A stretch of DNA of 64,000 bases. It comes from Ganoderma boninense (taxonomy: Eukaryota > Basidiomycota > Agaricomycetes > Polyporales > Polyporaceae). The notes beneath the pieces were generated by a model. That model was not told where the DNA came from. It saw only the letters and a list, made by a program, of their open reading frames with translations, and did no database searches. The translations under genes were made by a program, and so were the position numbers. This document shows, piece by piece, positions 42,939 through 55,390 of this stretch (within the stretch, counting starts at the first letter, position 1; each line of letters begins with the position of its first letter). The stretch covers positions 62,001-126,000 of the forward strand of contig CM035314.1 of the NCBI GenBank assembly GCA_002900995.3, read 5' to 3'.

Positions 42939-44615
42939 ATGTTCTTGTACTATCCTCCACTGGATGTGATCGCTACACCTATTCCTGATCAGTATCAAAC
43001 CATATACCACCAGTATAGGGAAGAATTCGTCACAATCGGCTTGCTTGGCGGCATGTACGGTGCGTAATATGATTACAACAGTCAACTGTATTTTATTTAC
43101 TGAAGGAATGTCACGCTAGGTGTACTGACTACCCTGTCCATAATATCAATCTACACTCTTCTTAACCAGTGCGTCTCATACGAAGCTCCCTATGTAAAGC
43201 TAGAAATGGTTCCCATTTGACGGTGCCATTGTCCTGCAGACCCAGTGGAAGAACACGGCGCACCTCAGTTCTCCTCTGTCTCACCATCCTCACCTTTTTC
43301 ACATCAATGACAGTATATGTTGTTATTTGCTTCGTTGTCTACCTGTCCAATTTGATGGTGGATATGGCGTCTTCTGCATCGCTCCTGTGGAACTTTCAAC
43401 CACCTGTCAGCTTTCCCGCAGGTGCTGTTATGCCTTATGACTATTCTCAGTCATTAGCAATGATGCAATCCTGTGCTAGCTCTGCTTCACTCACGATCAA
43501 TGTTTGTCTTTCCTGGCTGTATTTTTTGAAGTCTAGTTTATTGACTGGCGAAGTATTTCAGGTCACTCTTGGAGACGCCATTGTATGCTGGAGAGCCTGC
43601 GTTGTTTGGCACAAAAACTGTGTCGTAAAAACCATCTGTGTTGTCTTACTCCTGATAACATTTAGTAAGCTCTCATGCTATTCACTTGATTTGATATCTG
43701 TGTACAACCTCTTATGGTTTGAGCCAGTTTTAGGGTCTGTTGATACAACACAGACCTGTTATCACCCATCCACTATGGCATATGTTGGACTAAATGCCCA
43801 ATTCAGTGGAGGCCTATTCGAGGGCCTCTCTGTTGGAATTGCTACCTGTGTCCTATCTCTCAGCACAAACACTTTCGCCACTATTCTCGTAGGCATCAAA
43901 GCGTGGTATGTATGTTACAGTATGGTTCACTCCTGCATATTTAAAGATGTTCTTTCCAGGCAGTCCAGAAGGAGTTTGAAGGGATATCTGGTAGAGAAGG
44001 TTGGAGGCTCCCGAGTTGAAAAACTCTTGACGCTCCTCATCGAGTCGGGAGCAATATATTCCGCAATATGGGTGAGCGTCGATATTTCTACTTGTAGCGC
44101 ACCATGTGAGAGCTAAATATTATCCTGATATGACTAGTTGGGGATTGTCATTTTTCAAATTATTGGCTACTTGTATATGTATGATCTGTATGATCTGCAG
44201 TATGGTGGCTTGCTGGACCAACGCTTCATCAATTACTTCGGCGTCACCCTAAATGGTGTTCTCATCCCCGGAATTGTGTGTGACTTTTCAAGCTTGATAT
44301 CAACGACTTTGGAACTGATGCACATGATTTTAGGCCATCTACCCTACCATCATAATAGTGCTGGTCGCCCTCAACAGGTCGCACATAGAGAAAGGAATCT
44401 CTCAGCACCTCGAAACCATGGCCACCCCCCATCTCTCCATTGCGGTCGACATGACCAATACCAACCTTCCCGATAGACAAGCCCGTATCGGTCTACCGGA
44501 GGAGTCAGATTGTGGAAGCTCGCCGGACCTAGAGGACGAGAGGAGATGCGTGGATGAGCCGGGAAGAAGGCAGAAGCGAAGGACCGATGCCGATGAGCTT
44601 CAACTGGATCCGTAG
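42939..44615 (+). CDS. Seven-TM family protein, apparently intact (copy C)
   Basis: ATG at 42939 (MFLYYPPLDVIATPIPDQYQ), then EEFVTIGLLGGMYG and several short exons with GT...AG junctions. Landmarks: VLTTLSIISIYTLL; SVLLCLTILTFFTSMTVYVV; MMQSCASSASLTINV; VTLGDAIVCWRACVVWHKNC and VVKTICVVLLLI; GGLFEGLSVGIATCVLSLST; TILVGIKAW; RVEKLLTLLIESGAIYSAIW; VTLNGVLIPGIV; IYPTIIIVLVALNRSHIEKG; then a charged tail ending DELQLDP at 44615. Seven hydrophobic spans are visible and no disabling change was found. The GC content is lower than its surroundings. The protein is probably in a cellular membrane with a cytosolic acidic/basic tail. The family has no assigned function. Confidence 0.72.
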
Positions 44616-44989
44616 AGATCTGAAGCGGTCGCCTCAATGTCATCAATGAGGAAAAGTAGAAGGGTCTGGGATATCTTGCTCTTATCATCTCATTGGCATG
44701 CCGTTCCCGGGTCATTCTTGACATGTATGATGCTTCGCAACTATGACATTATGTATTTATCTTGCACTGCAACTCCACCGTCCCATACGACAGTAGCAGT
44801 CGCCGCAACAGGGGTGTTCGCGACCACGTCCGAACCGTCGTGGCACCGTGCTCCGTTGTATGCGGCACGCCATCCAAGCGGCGGGCGAGTATTCCCTCCT
44901 AAACACTGTATTCACGACAGTGAGTGAAAAGGGCATCCCTAGATACGCACCCCAACCCCAACTTGAAGTCGCAGTCATAACTAGCTATT

Positions 44990-45197
44990 GTCCGGCGGCG
45001 CCTTGACCGGCTCCGAGCACTCGAGCTGGCGGGACGCATCGCGCCAGTGCAGGTGCTTTGGGGTCTGTCTCGAACCGGAGCCCGCGCGCGTAGTACTCGA
45101 CGTACCGCGGAAAGACGCCGTCGCCGTCGTACCCGGCGCGGAGCGTGCGTCCCGTATGCGCGTAGAGGACGGGCAGGACCTCCTCGGCTGACCTCAG
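44990..45197 (-). pseudogene. C-terminal fragment of a CK1-like protein kinase gene (beyond the KDZ insertion)
   Basis: The minus strand reads RSAEEVLPVLYAHTGRTLRA, then VFPRYVEYYARGLRFETDPK, ending LECSEPVKAPPDNS and TAG. This resembles the end of CK1-type kinases (F--Y--Y-R-L-F---PDY). The reading continues from SRWDSDVESIVYTLLTGARR, which lies 10.4 kb away at 55.6 kb, so the gene was split by the transposon. The frame across the join is not continuous, so the gene may already have been damaged. Confidence 0.5.
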
Positions 45198-45437
45198 CAC
45201 CAGTAGTTTCCACCTATTGTAACAATACACCCAGTAGTGTGGTACTGGTGGTGTGTGTTTGGTGGGCAGGAATGAACAACACACAACCTGGGCAATAATC
45301 AAACAATGCCCTCCAAGCAGGTGTTGTAACAGTTGTAACAATGCAGCCCAGACTTGTTAGACCATTGTTGCAACAAGTTGGCAGTTGTTAGAGCGTTGTC
45401 AGATTAATGGTGGGCGCATTTTTGAGGATTGTCAGGG
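45198..45437 (+). repeat. Left terminal inverted repeat of the KDZ transposon
   Basis: Reverse complement of about 55318-55557. Even a 48-residue chance frame is the same at both ends, so identity is very high. The inner limit is blurred by the adjoining subterminal array. Confidence 0.85.
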
Positions 45438-46022
45438 CATTGTTTGAGCACTGGGGACCTGTTTGAGCAGGGATTGTCAGAGCATTGTCAGATTAATGGT
45501 GGGCACATTTTTGAGGATTGTCAGGGCATTGTTTGAGCATTTGGAGAGCACAGATTGTCAGAGCATTGTTAGATTAATGGTAGGCGCATTTTTGAGGATT
45601 GTCAGGGCATTGTTTGAGCACTGGGGACCTGTTTGAGCAGGGATTGTCAGAGCATTGTCAGATTAATGGTGGGCACATTTTTGAGGATTGTCAGGGCATT
45701 GTTTGAGCATTTGGAGAGCACAGATTGTCAGAGCATTGTTAGATTAATGGTAGGCGCATTTTTGAGGATTGTCAGGGCATTGTTTGAGCACTGGAGACCT
45801 GTTTGAGCAGGGATTGTCAGAGCATTGTCAGATCAATGGTGGGCACATTTTTGAGGATTGTCAGGGCATTGTTTGAGCACTGGAGACCTGTTTGAGCAGG
45901 GATTGTCAGAGCATTGTCAGATCAATGGTGGGCGCATTTTTCAGGATTGTTAGCTGTTGTCAGAGCATTTGGAGAGCACAGATTGTCAAAGCATTGTTAG
46001 ATTAATGGTGGGCGCATTTTTC
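45398..46022 (+). repeat. Left subterminal repeat array
   Basis: Repeats of GATTGTCAGAGCATTGTCAG, ATTAATGGTGGGCGCATTTT and GAGGATTGTCAGGGCATTG. Units alternate between endings with TTTGGAGAGCACAG and with CTGG-GACCTGTTTGAGCAGGG. There are about eight units in all. Such arrays commonly bind transposase. Confidence 0.85.
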
Positions 46023-46166
46023 AGACTTGGGTATTACTTTGCTCTTGGTTATAAGTACTAGCCTCAAGCATTGTTTACATTTACTTCCTAGAGCCTGTTC
46101 TGAAGCAAAGTGTAGTATATGATTCTCTGCAGAACTTGTATAGCAAACTTAATACATGCTAACTGA

Positions 46167-49100
46167 CTATGATTCCTCCTCATCTGAGGAGTCTACCTCT
46201 TCAGGCACCCCATCATCCATAACCTGCACAGCCCATCGTGGACGAACCTTTCGCGCAGATGCTTGATAAGGCAGTATCCATGATGGCAATGTGCCCAGCT
46301 TCTTCAAGTAGTTTACCCAATATGATGCTGTTCGAGTGGCAAGCTGAGCGTACACTGAGGCCTGTTTTGCAGCGTAGATCTTCAAACCACGCCGTAGTCG
46401 AGGGGACACATTGATGCGGTGCTCGCCTTGAGCTTTCCACCACCTTGATTTCCACTCAAAATACTCCAGGACTCGTCGCATCTCCTCCAAGAGAAGTTGT
46501 TCTTCTTCGGCCCAACGCTCGGCGCGTGCTCTGCTCCGAGCCCACTCAGCCCGCATGGTCTCAGTGAACTCCGCGGTCGTAGTCTGGCTGGTGGTCTCGC
46601 TGGGCTCACGTGTTGAACAGGGTGTAAGCCATATCCAGCTTATCTCGTACCGGCCTTCGCTAGGCACAGCCTCGTCATCATCGCGCCGTGGTCCCCGAAG
46701 ATCCGCGTCAAGTAGGGGTTTAAAAGTCGCTACCCACGTGCCGTTGCCATCGAGGGTGAGCATAGCAGCCCGTGCAGCGCGATAACGCTCTGCGCATCGC
46801 TGTTCCTTGCTAAGGAACCTGTTGTAGACGCCAAGAGTCCGGGTGATCGCTCGCTGTCCAGTTCCGGCCACATTAAGCCTCTTGAATTCTGCAATGGCAG
46901 CGAGGACGCGTCGAATACGACGGATATCCTCAAGACTGTCAGACATCTGGGCCATGCGAAGACGACGCTCTTTCTCTCGAAGTCCAGCCATCGTTTCGAG
47001 GGAGCGAATGGGCGGAGGGAGGCCTGATGGCATCCACAGCTGGAGTTCTTCCGGTTTGGCTGGCACTGTTGATCGAGATGCGCTCTCCGTGCGGAGTGGA
47101 CCGACCACGGGCATGTGAATGTCTTGAATGGCCTGCCAAAGTTCGATTCGGCGGGTAAGCACATTGCGCTTGGTTTGTTGGTCTGCCAATTCTGAGATGC
47201 TCATCCTCGTGCCTGTTGATCCCCGTAGTCGAAGTGTTCGCCTAATATAGGGTCAAGGATGAGCATCCCATGCGTATTCCAGTCAGATACCACATCTACT
47301 TGTATCCAAAACTTACTGTTGTTCTTCCAATTCAAGGCCCACTTGGAGGAAGACGGCCGGGGTGACTTCGTGTGCGGGCAACTGGCCCCGTGAGGCCTCC
47401 GTAGCCTCCTGTTGTGCAAGCTCTAGCTTGACAGTGGCCATCGTGATACCTACGAATGTTCACCGGAATTAGAAAGTACAAGATGCTGGGAGCAGGATGC
47501 CTTGAAGTCAGTCTCGCACCTGTTGTCGGCTCCTCGTATGGATCAGGCTTGGTGTGGTCCCGGTTCCACTCGTGCACCATCGTCTCCCATTTAGCTACCA
47601 CATCCGGTGCAAAAGTAGCATTGTACTCGAGGAAGATCCGGCGCTGTTTGATGCGCATCTCGTGTGCCTCCTCGAGTGACCGGAGGAAAAAGTACCCTGA
47701 GTCCACATGCCTCTGTCAACTGACTGTATCACTCTGGATCGTCGGATCGCACTTACCAAACTCGAGGTTCTTCTGCCAATTCCATGCACCCCAATTGTCG
47801 TTCAAGACCTCATGGCGCATTCCGATGCCCATCTCACGCGTGCTGAGCGCCAAGGGGTTCATGTGGCTCCAGTGTGTCTCGATCCGCTCGCCGTAAGTGC
47901 GCCCGACCTGGGGAAGGTAATTAAACGAATACTGAGAATGTGGAGAGCCGCCATGGACGCGGAAGTGTTTCTTCGGGATCGCAAAACGTGTTGCCTCGAT
48001 CTGTTCGCGTCCGAGATGCATTTCCGAGGGGAACCATTGGAACATTCGCTTGAAGAGGTGGCGCGCCCATTGGCAGACGATGTCGTACGAGACGAGGATC
48101 AAAAGGACCACCCCGAGGAGAGTTGAGAAGTACAAGTAATCCATATTTGCTTGGCTGTTAGTCCAGCAGATAACGTCAGAGAATGAAGACAAAGACAGCC
48201 TCGGACGCGAAGGCAGTTCAAAGTGAAACTCACTGCTCGCCTTGCTGTAAGTCCCCGGCCCCGTTTTTTCGCACAAGAGCGTGTCGTGCGCATAGGACAG
48301 CACCTATTCCAGAAGCTATGTAGCCTTCCTTATGGAGGTTGGCTTGACGGATGGCGTTATGCTCCGCAGAGCATGTGTTTTCCTGCGAGCAATGTTAGAA
48401 GCGCACATCAGTGTCAAGCCAATTGCTACGGCTCTACGAGTGCACTTACCAGCTCCTTTTCATTTGCACGCGAGAGAATGTGTGCTTGATACGCTCTCTC
48501 TTCAACATAGTAAGCCCAACCCGGAGCCAACTCGAGATCGTCGAAGCTGCGGTCTTTGCACCGAGCTCGGAAGTTCGCGTCCATCATGAGATATAGTGTG
48601 TATAACCACCTACGACGCACGCACGCGTTAGTTAATGCGCTACGCCTGGGCAGGAGTTAAACATATGTGCATACTTCATTTGCTGAGGTGCATTCTGCCA
48701 GTCAGCGGGCAAGTTCTTCCCCGGATGTGGACAGGCTGGGCACTCGACCACCAGCTCGCCCTGCGCAGTGCCTCCCGCACCGGTCGGATCGTGAGCGCGG
48801 CCGAAGCGTTTGAGCATCGTGAGGTGGCGCCAAAGGCGCATGACATGGGAGAGCTGTTTGTAACGTTCCTGACGGGGTTGAGGATTTGTTAGCAATTTCT
48901 ACTGCTTGAAGCGAACACTGTAGATGCTCGACCGCTTACCGGGACATCCCTGCCGCCAGAGTTATCTGTGAGCCGCTCGATTGTCTTCCAGAAGTCGTGA
49001 AGGTTAGCTTTGGCCTGGAAATTCAGTTCTTGAAACATCTTGAGCAAGTCGAATGTAAAAGCGGTGGCGGGGGAATGTGTGGTCGCTGGGAACCAGCCAA

Positions 49101-50040
49101 CCCGTAAAAGCTGCGACCACTCAGTCGTGTCATGGCCGGATGCATCCAGGCACTTGCAGAACGAGACTTGAACATCATGTACTCCAGATACATGACAGAC
49201 GACGATCCGGCGGGGTTTGGAACCTGGGTTTGGACAGATTTCGCCTGGCAGGTGGCCTAAACGAAGTTCGAGCCCATGTGCTCGAAGAGAAGTGCGCACG
49301 AAACGTTCACCATTCCATTCCTGCATGCCAATAATAAATACTACTAAGAGCAGTCATTAATTTATTAACTTACCGATATCCGATGCAACGGGTGCTCGGT
49401 GTGGGTAGCCAACATGCAGGGCCCGCAGAGTAGTTGGCGACTGAAGCAGTCGTCGCAGCGTAATGTACCCATGCGCTCCTGGCAGCTCGCGCACCGAATG
49501 GGCTCTTCTCCGATCGGCTGTTCCCCGCCCGCATAACAAAGGAGCTCTGCGAGGAAGTCCTCCCGGAATGGGAGCCACTCTCGGAGCTTGTTCTGCTACG
49601 AGGTAAGGTCCGAGTACATCAGAACAGATTAGGGCACTTACAGCCGCACGTAAGTCAGGACGTTGGCGGGTCTTTTTTGCCTGTGTGTTTTGTTCACTTT
49701 CCTGAAGCTCCTCTGCTTCGTTTACAGGAAAGTCTTCCATGATCGCGGCGATGGTCTCCGAGGCGTCGACTTCAATTGCGTCAAGCTCAGAAATGGGTCG
49801 TAATAAAGTCTCAGCAGGATTTGGGACGACGGTCCGCCTCTCAGTGTGCTGTCCGAAGCGTCCGGACGCGGTAGGCGTGAAGATTATGTTCTCAACTTCG
49901 ACCCCACCGGGCTGCGTAGAACTCGAAGACCCATGGACCGTGCCACCAGACGTCTCAGGGAGGGTGCTGTCAGGAGGGTCTTCGAAAACTTTGACCCGGA
50001 CCTTCTTAGACTTGTTCGAGCGGGTGTTCTTTCGTTTCAT
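46167..50040 (-). CDS. KDZ transposase (CxC2-type cysteine cluster), multi-exon
   Basis: ATG at 50040 (MKRKNTRSNKSKKVRVKVFE). A disordered N-terminus is followed by a Cys cluster (CASCQERMGTLRCDDCFSRQ, then LLCGPCMLATHTEHPLHRIS, about 49.5 kb), and the CxC2/KDZ core: CKCLDASGHDTTEWSQLLRV, FTFDLLKMFQELNFQAKANL (49.1 kb), YKQLSHVMRLWRHLTMLKRF (48.8 kb), VECPACPHPGKNLPADWQ, MMDANFRARCKDRSFDDLEL (48.55 kb), YDIVCQWARHLFKRM, GRTYGERIETHWSHMNPLAL, STREMGIGMRHEVLNDNWGA (47.9 kb), and a long C-terminal helical part ending EEVDSSDEEES at 46167. These motifs define the transposase of KDZ elements, which are abundant in basidiomycetes. Exon junctions look normal and no stop was found in the exons examined. 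Confidence 0.85.
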
Positions 50041-51326
50041 GGTGTCTGAGGTCAAAGAGCGGGACGAAGCACGTTCGTGTGGACGGTCAGAAGAATGCCG
50101 CGCGTCCGCGACACCCCCAATTTGGGAAGCAAGCGCTCACCTTGGAGAGCCCTCCTCGGCCTTCTATCTATTCCTCAGACCGACTTTGGGGCACTGGTGG
50201 TCTGAATTTTGTAGGAAATATTCAGCAGTCATCACTAGATAGCTTTTGTAGCCAGCATTCATTTTCGTTCGACCCACAGATGGCCAGACGCGTGTTCGAG
50301 CCTTACAGTGCAGTCCTGCACAAGCAGAGCTTGGTCGCCTGAATGCTCAGGTCCAAGCGTTTCTGGCACTGTCGCATTTATCAACCCGTCGCCAACAGTC
50401 AGTCCACTTGATCCTCCAATGGATGTATGTCCTTGCCATCATTCACATTATTCTCAAAAAAATTGCATTCGCCACACCGTCGAGGCGACCTTCGAACTTG
50501 AAAGGGAAGACTGCTGAAGTCGCCGAGTGTGATCGAGTTCAAGTGTCGGATGCGAAGGCTGCTCCCAGCCTTCGCTCATCTTGCAAATTGTGTACCCAAG
50601 GATCATGAAATTAATATAAATAACATAGTATACACTGTTCATGCAGTGTCCAAGGTCATATGTTTTCGCACTGACATCCCGGTCCGGACCTAGCAGGGGG
50701 CTCGTGGAGGTGGTAGTACAGGATGCCCAACGGGATTAATTGTCAGCGAGCCCCATCCTTCAGGAGCTTCAGGCGATAGTAGGTACACATATTCAACAGC
50801 ACCGACCCGAGCACCGCACCAGGACAACAAATAACACAACCAGGGGTGGTGTTCGGGGTACAACGCAACTGCCGCCACGCATTGACGCGATCGAGGGTGG
50901 CGAGGGTGGGAATCGCTCACCGGCTCCGACCTGAGCGCACCACCAGGACCACAAATAACGCAACCACGGGGGGTGGGGGGATGTCCGAGACATGAAAGAA
51001 GGACGCGGGATACGTCGGAATGGAACCAGGGAGGATAGGGGTATCACGACGATCGACTGGCTGACGTCCGCATGCATCCCGGATGGATTCAACTTCCTTG
51101 AAGTCCACCTGCTGAGCGGAGTCAGTAAGACGTTCTACTGCGGCAACTGGCCGTGAAATTGAATGCATGGAAATTACTCACTGGTTTCCGGATGGTGTAC
51201 AATATCGACATGAGGAGCAGGCCTGGGATGGACAGAGATCGAAGATCTTGACATACTGATCGACCCACAGATAAGAACCTGAACCTCGCGGGTCAGGACA
51301 TTGTTTGTGAGTGGTGAGGTCTGACA
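50041..51326. other. Divergent intergenic region between the two KDZ genes
   Basis: About 1.3 kb containing the shared promoter region. Imperfect repeats with GACC-GAGC-CACCAGGAC--CAAATAA-ACAACCA occur at 50805-50842 and 50930-50967. No additional gene seen. Confidence 0.5.
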
Positions 51327-54300
51327 ATGAACGCACCGGATGGCAGTGACCGCACAACTGCCTTTCGCCCCTCTCCAGTGGCACAGACGCGTACCCGCGA
51401 ACTCTCCCTCCCCACAAACTCTCCCTCCCAAGCTACACCCTCCTCGATACCACGCTCGAATCTTCCCGGCTACCGCTCAGAAGCATCAACCATGGGACAC
51501 AAACGCTGGAGCACGACTGCCGAGCTCGAGTGGTTGAAGCAACGCTACGCTGCGTTCCGCAAGGCGCAGGGCGACAACACCACCAGCACGTTCATGACCT
51601 CAACGTTCCAGGGATACTTCGACAAATTCTTCCCGAACGTGGCTGTTCCGAACCACGTTCTGGAGGATGCTCTGAAGCAACAATCCTCCGATGACTCCGC
51701 TGCCGCAGGGGGGCCGACCACAATGGGTCCGGACGGAAAAACACAAGTGGACCTGCTCGCCCGTGCTAAGGTCAGCTGTGGCATGTTGACACCACATTAA
51801 CAAGCTACTCACCTTCGCACAGCAAGTGAGATGGTGGTTCTACAACCGCCGCATCGGGAAGGGCGGGAAGAACGTAGTCGAGGACCCCGTCTTCGACTTC
51901 GCGCCTAAGAAAGCGACAAAGCCACAGCCGTATCAGACATACTGGCGACTCAACAAGGAGAAGGTGAACGAAGAGGCGAACAAGCGATACACGGCTTACC
52001 GGCAGCAGCTTGCGAACAAGAAGCCCAGGGATGGTGAAGAGGGCGATGGCGCGACCAGCGTCGTGGGTGAGGCCGAAGGGGGCCCAGAGTTGGGTGCTGG
52101 GAGGGGAGTCGCGGTCATTGAGGAAAGCGAGCTGGCGGACGAACCGAATAAGCCCGAGAAGGCAGGTAAAGGGCCCCGACCGTGGATCTCGTTCGCTATC
52201 GAGGTCGCAAGAGAAGGATGGGAACGCGCGAGCCCGGAGGAGAAGCAGGCTGTCGAGAGTCTCCGGGACAAGCTAAGCGTTGAACACCCCGGTCTCGAGC
52301 TTTTCAGCGAAGGTGACATGGACACTGTCGTCGACGTGGACGCACAGGAGCTGCACAAACGGGCAGTTGATATTCAGAAGTACGTTTTTGGGGAATACAG
52401 GCGCGATTTGTTGCTCACCATTATATAGCGCGATTGCCGGTCTTCCAAAGGTCTTGCAAAATGTTTTAGACGAGATCGAAAAGAAGTTGGGCTGGGTCGG
52501 CACGATCATCGTCGGAGGTCCCGCCCCAGACACAGGCAAGCTGATGGCCATGATGTAAGTCAGATTTACAAGTTGGAACAGTGATTGTGAATACGCACTT
52601 GGTGCTCAACACTGCGCAGCACACACCAGGGCCGCACGCTCAACCTCGGATACAACTTCGCCGAAGCGACGGACGAGTGGCGCCCGGCAGAGGAGGCGTT
52701 CAATAAGTTTTTGACAAGCTGTTACTGTACGTGTTGTTCGTTTCTAATTGCCATCCTCGAGTCAGCATTGACACAAGATTACAGCTCCTGCGGCACGCAA
52801 GAAGCTCACTGAGGCTTACCATTCGACCCAAACACCGTCTCGCCCTCAAATCGAGTCTGACACTGCGTCCAACGCTGTCGTCGACAACCTCTCCGCTGCA
52901 TCCGCTACCATGCCCGCTGGTCCGTCGTCCTTGAATGCTGGGACGCCATCGGATACGTTGACGAGCACGACCGAGGCTCAGACTTCGCCCGCGATCTTGG
53001 ACAAGGCCGCCGAACCACAGACGACGCGGACCCGGACGAAGGACAGCACTGCCACAGAAAGCGGTGAAGACGCCGTGGACGATGAGGGAGAGGATGAAGA
53101 GAGCAGCGAGGAGGAGCCGTACGACTACGACAAGATGGTTCAAGCCCGCAGAGAACAGATCCGGGCGAGTTTCGCAGCCGCGGATGCCCTACGAGCGGCA
53201 GCGAAGTTCAACGAAAGCCTCGCGGCGAGGAAGCCTCCCAGGGTGTGTAGATCGAAGGCCACTCCCACGGAGAAGCCTCCAGGGACGCGCCTGCAGACAC
53301 GTTCTGCATCCGCGGCCTCCGCCGCCGCTGCAGCGGCAACGAACACACTCGCCGCCACCGTCGTTCCTCCTCTTCCGCTGCCTGCGCCCGAGCCTGTGGC
53401 AGTCGACTCAGATGCCACCACCACCATCGCGACGACCAACTCAGCCTCGACGACCATGCTTGCTCTTCCAACGCCTGAAGTTTCACCTGTCGCCACGACC
53501 ACCGCCGCCGTCTCGAGCTCCGTGGTACCCGCCGCTGCCGCCGCATCGAACGCGGTCCCCGCTTCCGCAGCGACCTCAGTACCCGCCGCTGCCGCCGCAT
53601 CGAACACGGTACCCGCGTCCGCAGCGACCTCAGTCCCCGTCGCACCCGCCGCATCGAACACGGTCCCCGTCACTCCCGCCGCATCGAACGCGGTCCCCGC
53701 TTCCGCAGCGACCTCAGTACCCGCCGCTGCCGCCGCATCGAACACGGTACCCGCCGCTGCCACTGCCGCAGCGAGCTCAGTCCCCGGCACAAGCCTCTCA
53801 CCTCAACTCTCCGAGTCCACCAGATCTCCACTCTCCGTTACTCCGGTCGCGGCGGCAGTGGCATCGAGCTTGGTCCCCGCATCAGTCCCTCCTACTCCAC
53901 TGGGCGTCACTCCGGCAGGAAGCCCATTCGTCCAGTCTGCCGTTACGCCCAGCGTGGACTCCTGCATCTCGCGTCCGGGCACTCTCACTAGTTCCGCACA
54001 AGCTCCATCGGACTCGTGCGTCCCGCCTCATTTTTTCTTTAATGCTCTTCCACTGACAGCGGGGAGTCTAGGGGCGTTCAACTCGATGACAGTGCGGAAG
54101 AGACTCCGCCAAGTACTGCACGACCCGCCAACTCGGAGAGTGAGGCAAGTAACCCCGTTTTCAACATGTTCGACGCGGGCGCCCCGGCATATGTTCAAGA
54201 TGCCCTCAAATACTTCCAACTCATCGAAGGGGGCGGATTCGATTTTACGGAGTTGGTCGAGCTCTGGCAAATATTCGAGGCCAAGATGGGCTATCCGACC

Positions 54301-54819
54301 GGGCAGGCAAGTTCAATATGTGTCTTACATTTCAGGTGATTGATAATATGCCCACAGAAGACCGAGCACCGCCTCCCTACGCACCATCGCCCTGACGAGA
54401 TCAAGCAGTGGATGAAAGAACACCGTAGCTACGACAGTCTTCCAGTGATCGTGCCAAGCTCGTTCGGACCTCTTTGGAAGGTGTGGTGGGTTTCACTCCA
54501 GCCTGACAGCAGGATCAACGCCGATAAGCCATGGCCGCTTGCCCGTACCGAGCCGGGCAACCGTGAAGACTGGTCTGCGCTCTGGCGTGCAGGCCCCAAT
54601 GGGTTGTTCCTAGTCATCGTTAGCCTTGCATGGTGGCTATGGGCTGCCAGTGAAAATGATGAACCACTCGAGGATGTAGCAGAGGCTATTGGTGATGTGT
54701 TATGGGTCCTTCGCATTGCTGTAGACAGTGTAGGCTCAAGATCAGCTGGCCAGAAGCGCTCAGCGGAGGAGGCTGACTCTGACTGCAATGGGGGGAACAA
54801 GCGTATGCGTATCAAGTAG
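51327..54819 (+). CDS. Second KDZ-transposon gene, large protein of unknown function
   Basis: ATG at 51327, or 51494 in a better context (accATGG; MGHKRWSTTAELEWLKQRYA). Exons: to 51770, from 51823 (QVRWWFYNRRIGKGGKNVV), then NAIAGLPKVLQNVLDEIEKK...TIIVGGPAPDTGKLMAMM, HTRGRTLNLGYNFAEATDEW, a long low-complexity middle, FNMFDAGAPAYVQDALKYFQ (54.15 kb), and a conserved end (RPDEIKQWMKEHRSYDSLPV, FGPLWKVWWVSLQP, WSALWRAGPNGLFLVIVSLA) finishing at 54819 with a basic KRMRIK. The N-terminal part could bind DNA. This protein type is common beside KDZ transposases in Agaricomycetes but has no known function. The middle carries Ala/Val/Pro/Thr-rich tandem repeats (SNTVPAAA-type, 53520-53780). Confidence 0.72.
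53520..53780 (+). repeat. In-frame tandem repeat in the second KDZ gene
   Basis: Repeats of about 33-69 bases encoding variants of VPAAAAASN-VPASAATS (GCCGCATCGAACACGGT... CGCAGCGACCTCAGT). The reverse-strand frames here are shadows of the repeat. Confidence 0.8.
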
Positions 54820-54959
54820 TAATCTGCTTCTTTAGATGTATATGGTAATTTGATGCCATTTCTCAAATGTTCTCCATCGCAATCATGTCTTTATAAATAC
54901 TATATGAGGCTGGTCTTTCCGGGTAACAATTTGCGTGCAAGTGTTAGCTTCTTTAACAA

Positions 54960-55390
54960 CCAGTAACAGTCTTACAACAGCTAACAATCCTGAAAAATGC
55001 GCCCACCATTAATCTGACAATGCTTTGACAATCTGTGCTCTCCAAATGCTCTGACAACAGCTAACAATCCTGAAAAATGCGCCCACCATTGATCTGACAA
55101 TGCTCTGACAATCCCTGCTCAAACAGGTCCCCAGTGCTCAAACAATGTTCTGACAATCCTCAAAAATGTGCCCACCATTAATCTGACAATGCTCTGACAA
55201 TCCCTGCTCAAACAGGTCCCCAGTGCTCAAACAATGCCCTGACAATCCTCAAAAATGCGCCTACCATTAATCTAACAATGCTCTGACAATCTGTGCTCTC
55301 CAAATGCTCAAACAATGCCCTGACAATCCTCAAAAATGCGCCCACCATTAATCTGACAACGCTCTAACAACTGCCAACTTGTTGCAACAA
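54960..55390 (-). repeat. Right subterminal repeat array
   Basis: Inverted-orientation copies of the left array unit (CCTCAAAAATGCGCCCACCA, TTAATCTGACAATGCTCTGA, CAATCCCTGCTCAAACAGG). About five to six units, so the two arrays differ in length. Confidence 0.85.

Noticed and set aside
45398..46022. Regular repeats that might suggest a CRISPR array
   Set aside because: Eukaryotic context, no constant-length unique spacers, and mirrored at the other end of a transposon.
53064..54056. Long Pro/Arg/Ser-rich plus-strand frame and Ala/Val-rich minus-strand frames
   Set aside because: Shadows of the tandem repeat in the second KDZ gene; the frame joining conserved exons on both sides is the 52910-54343 one.
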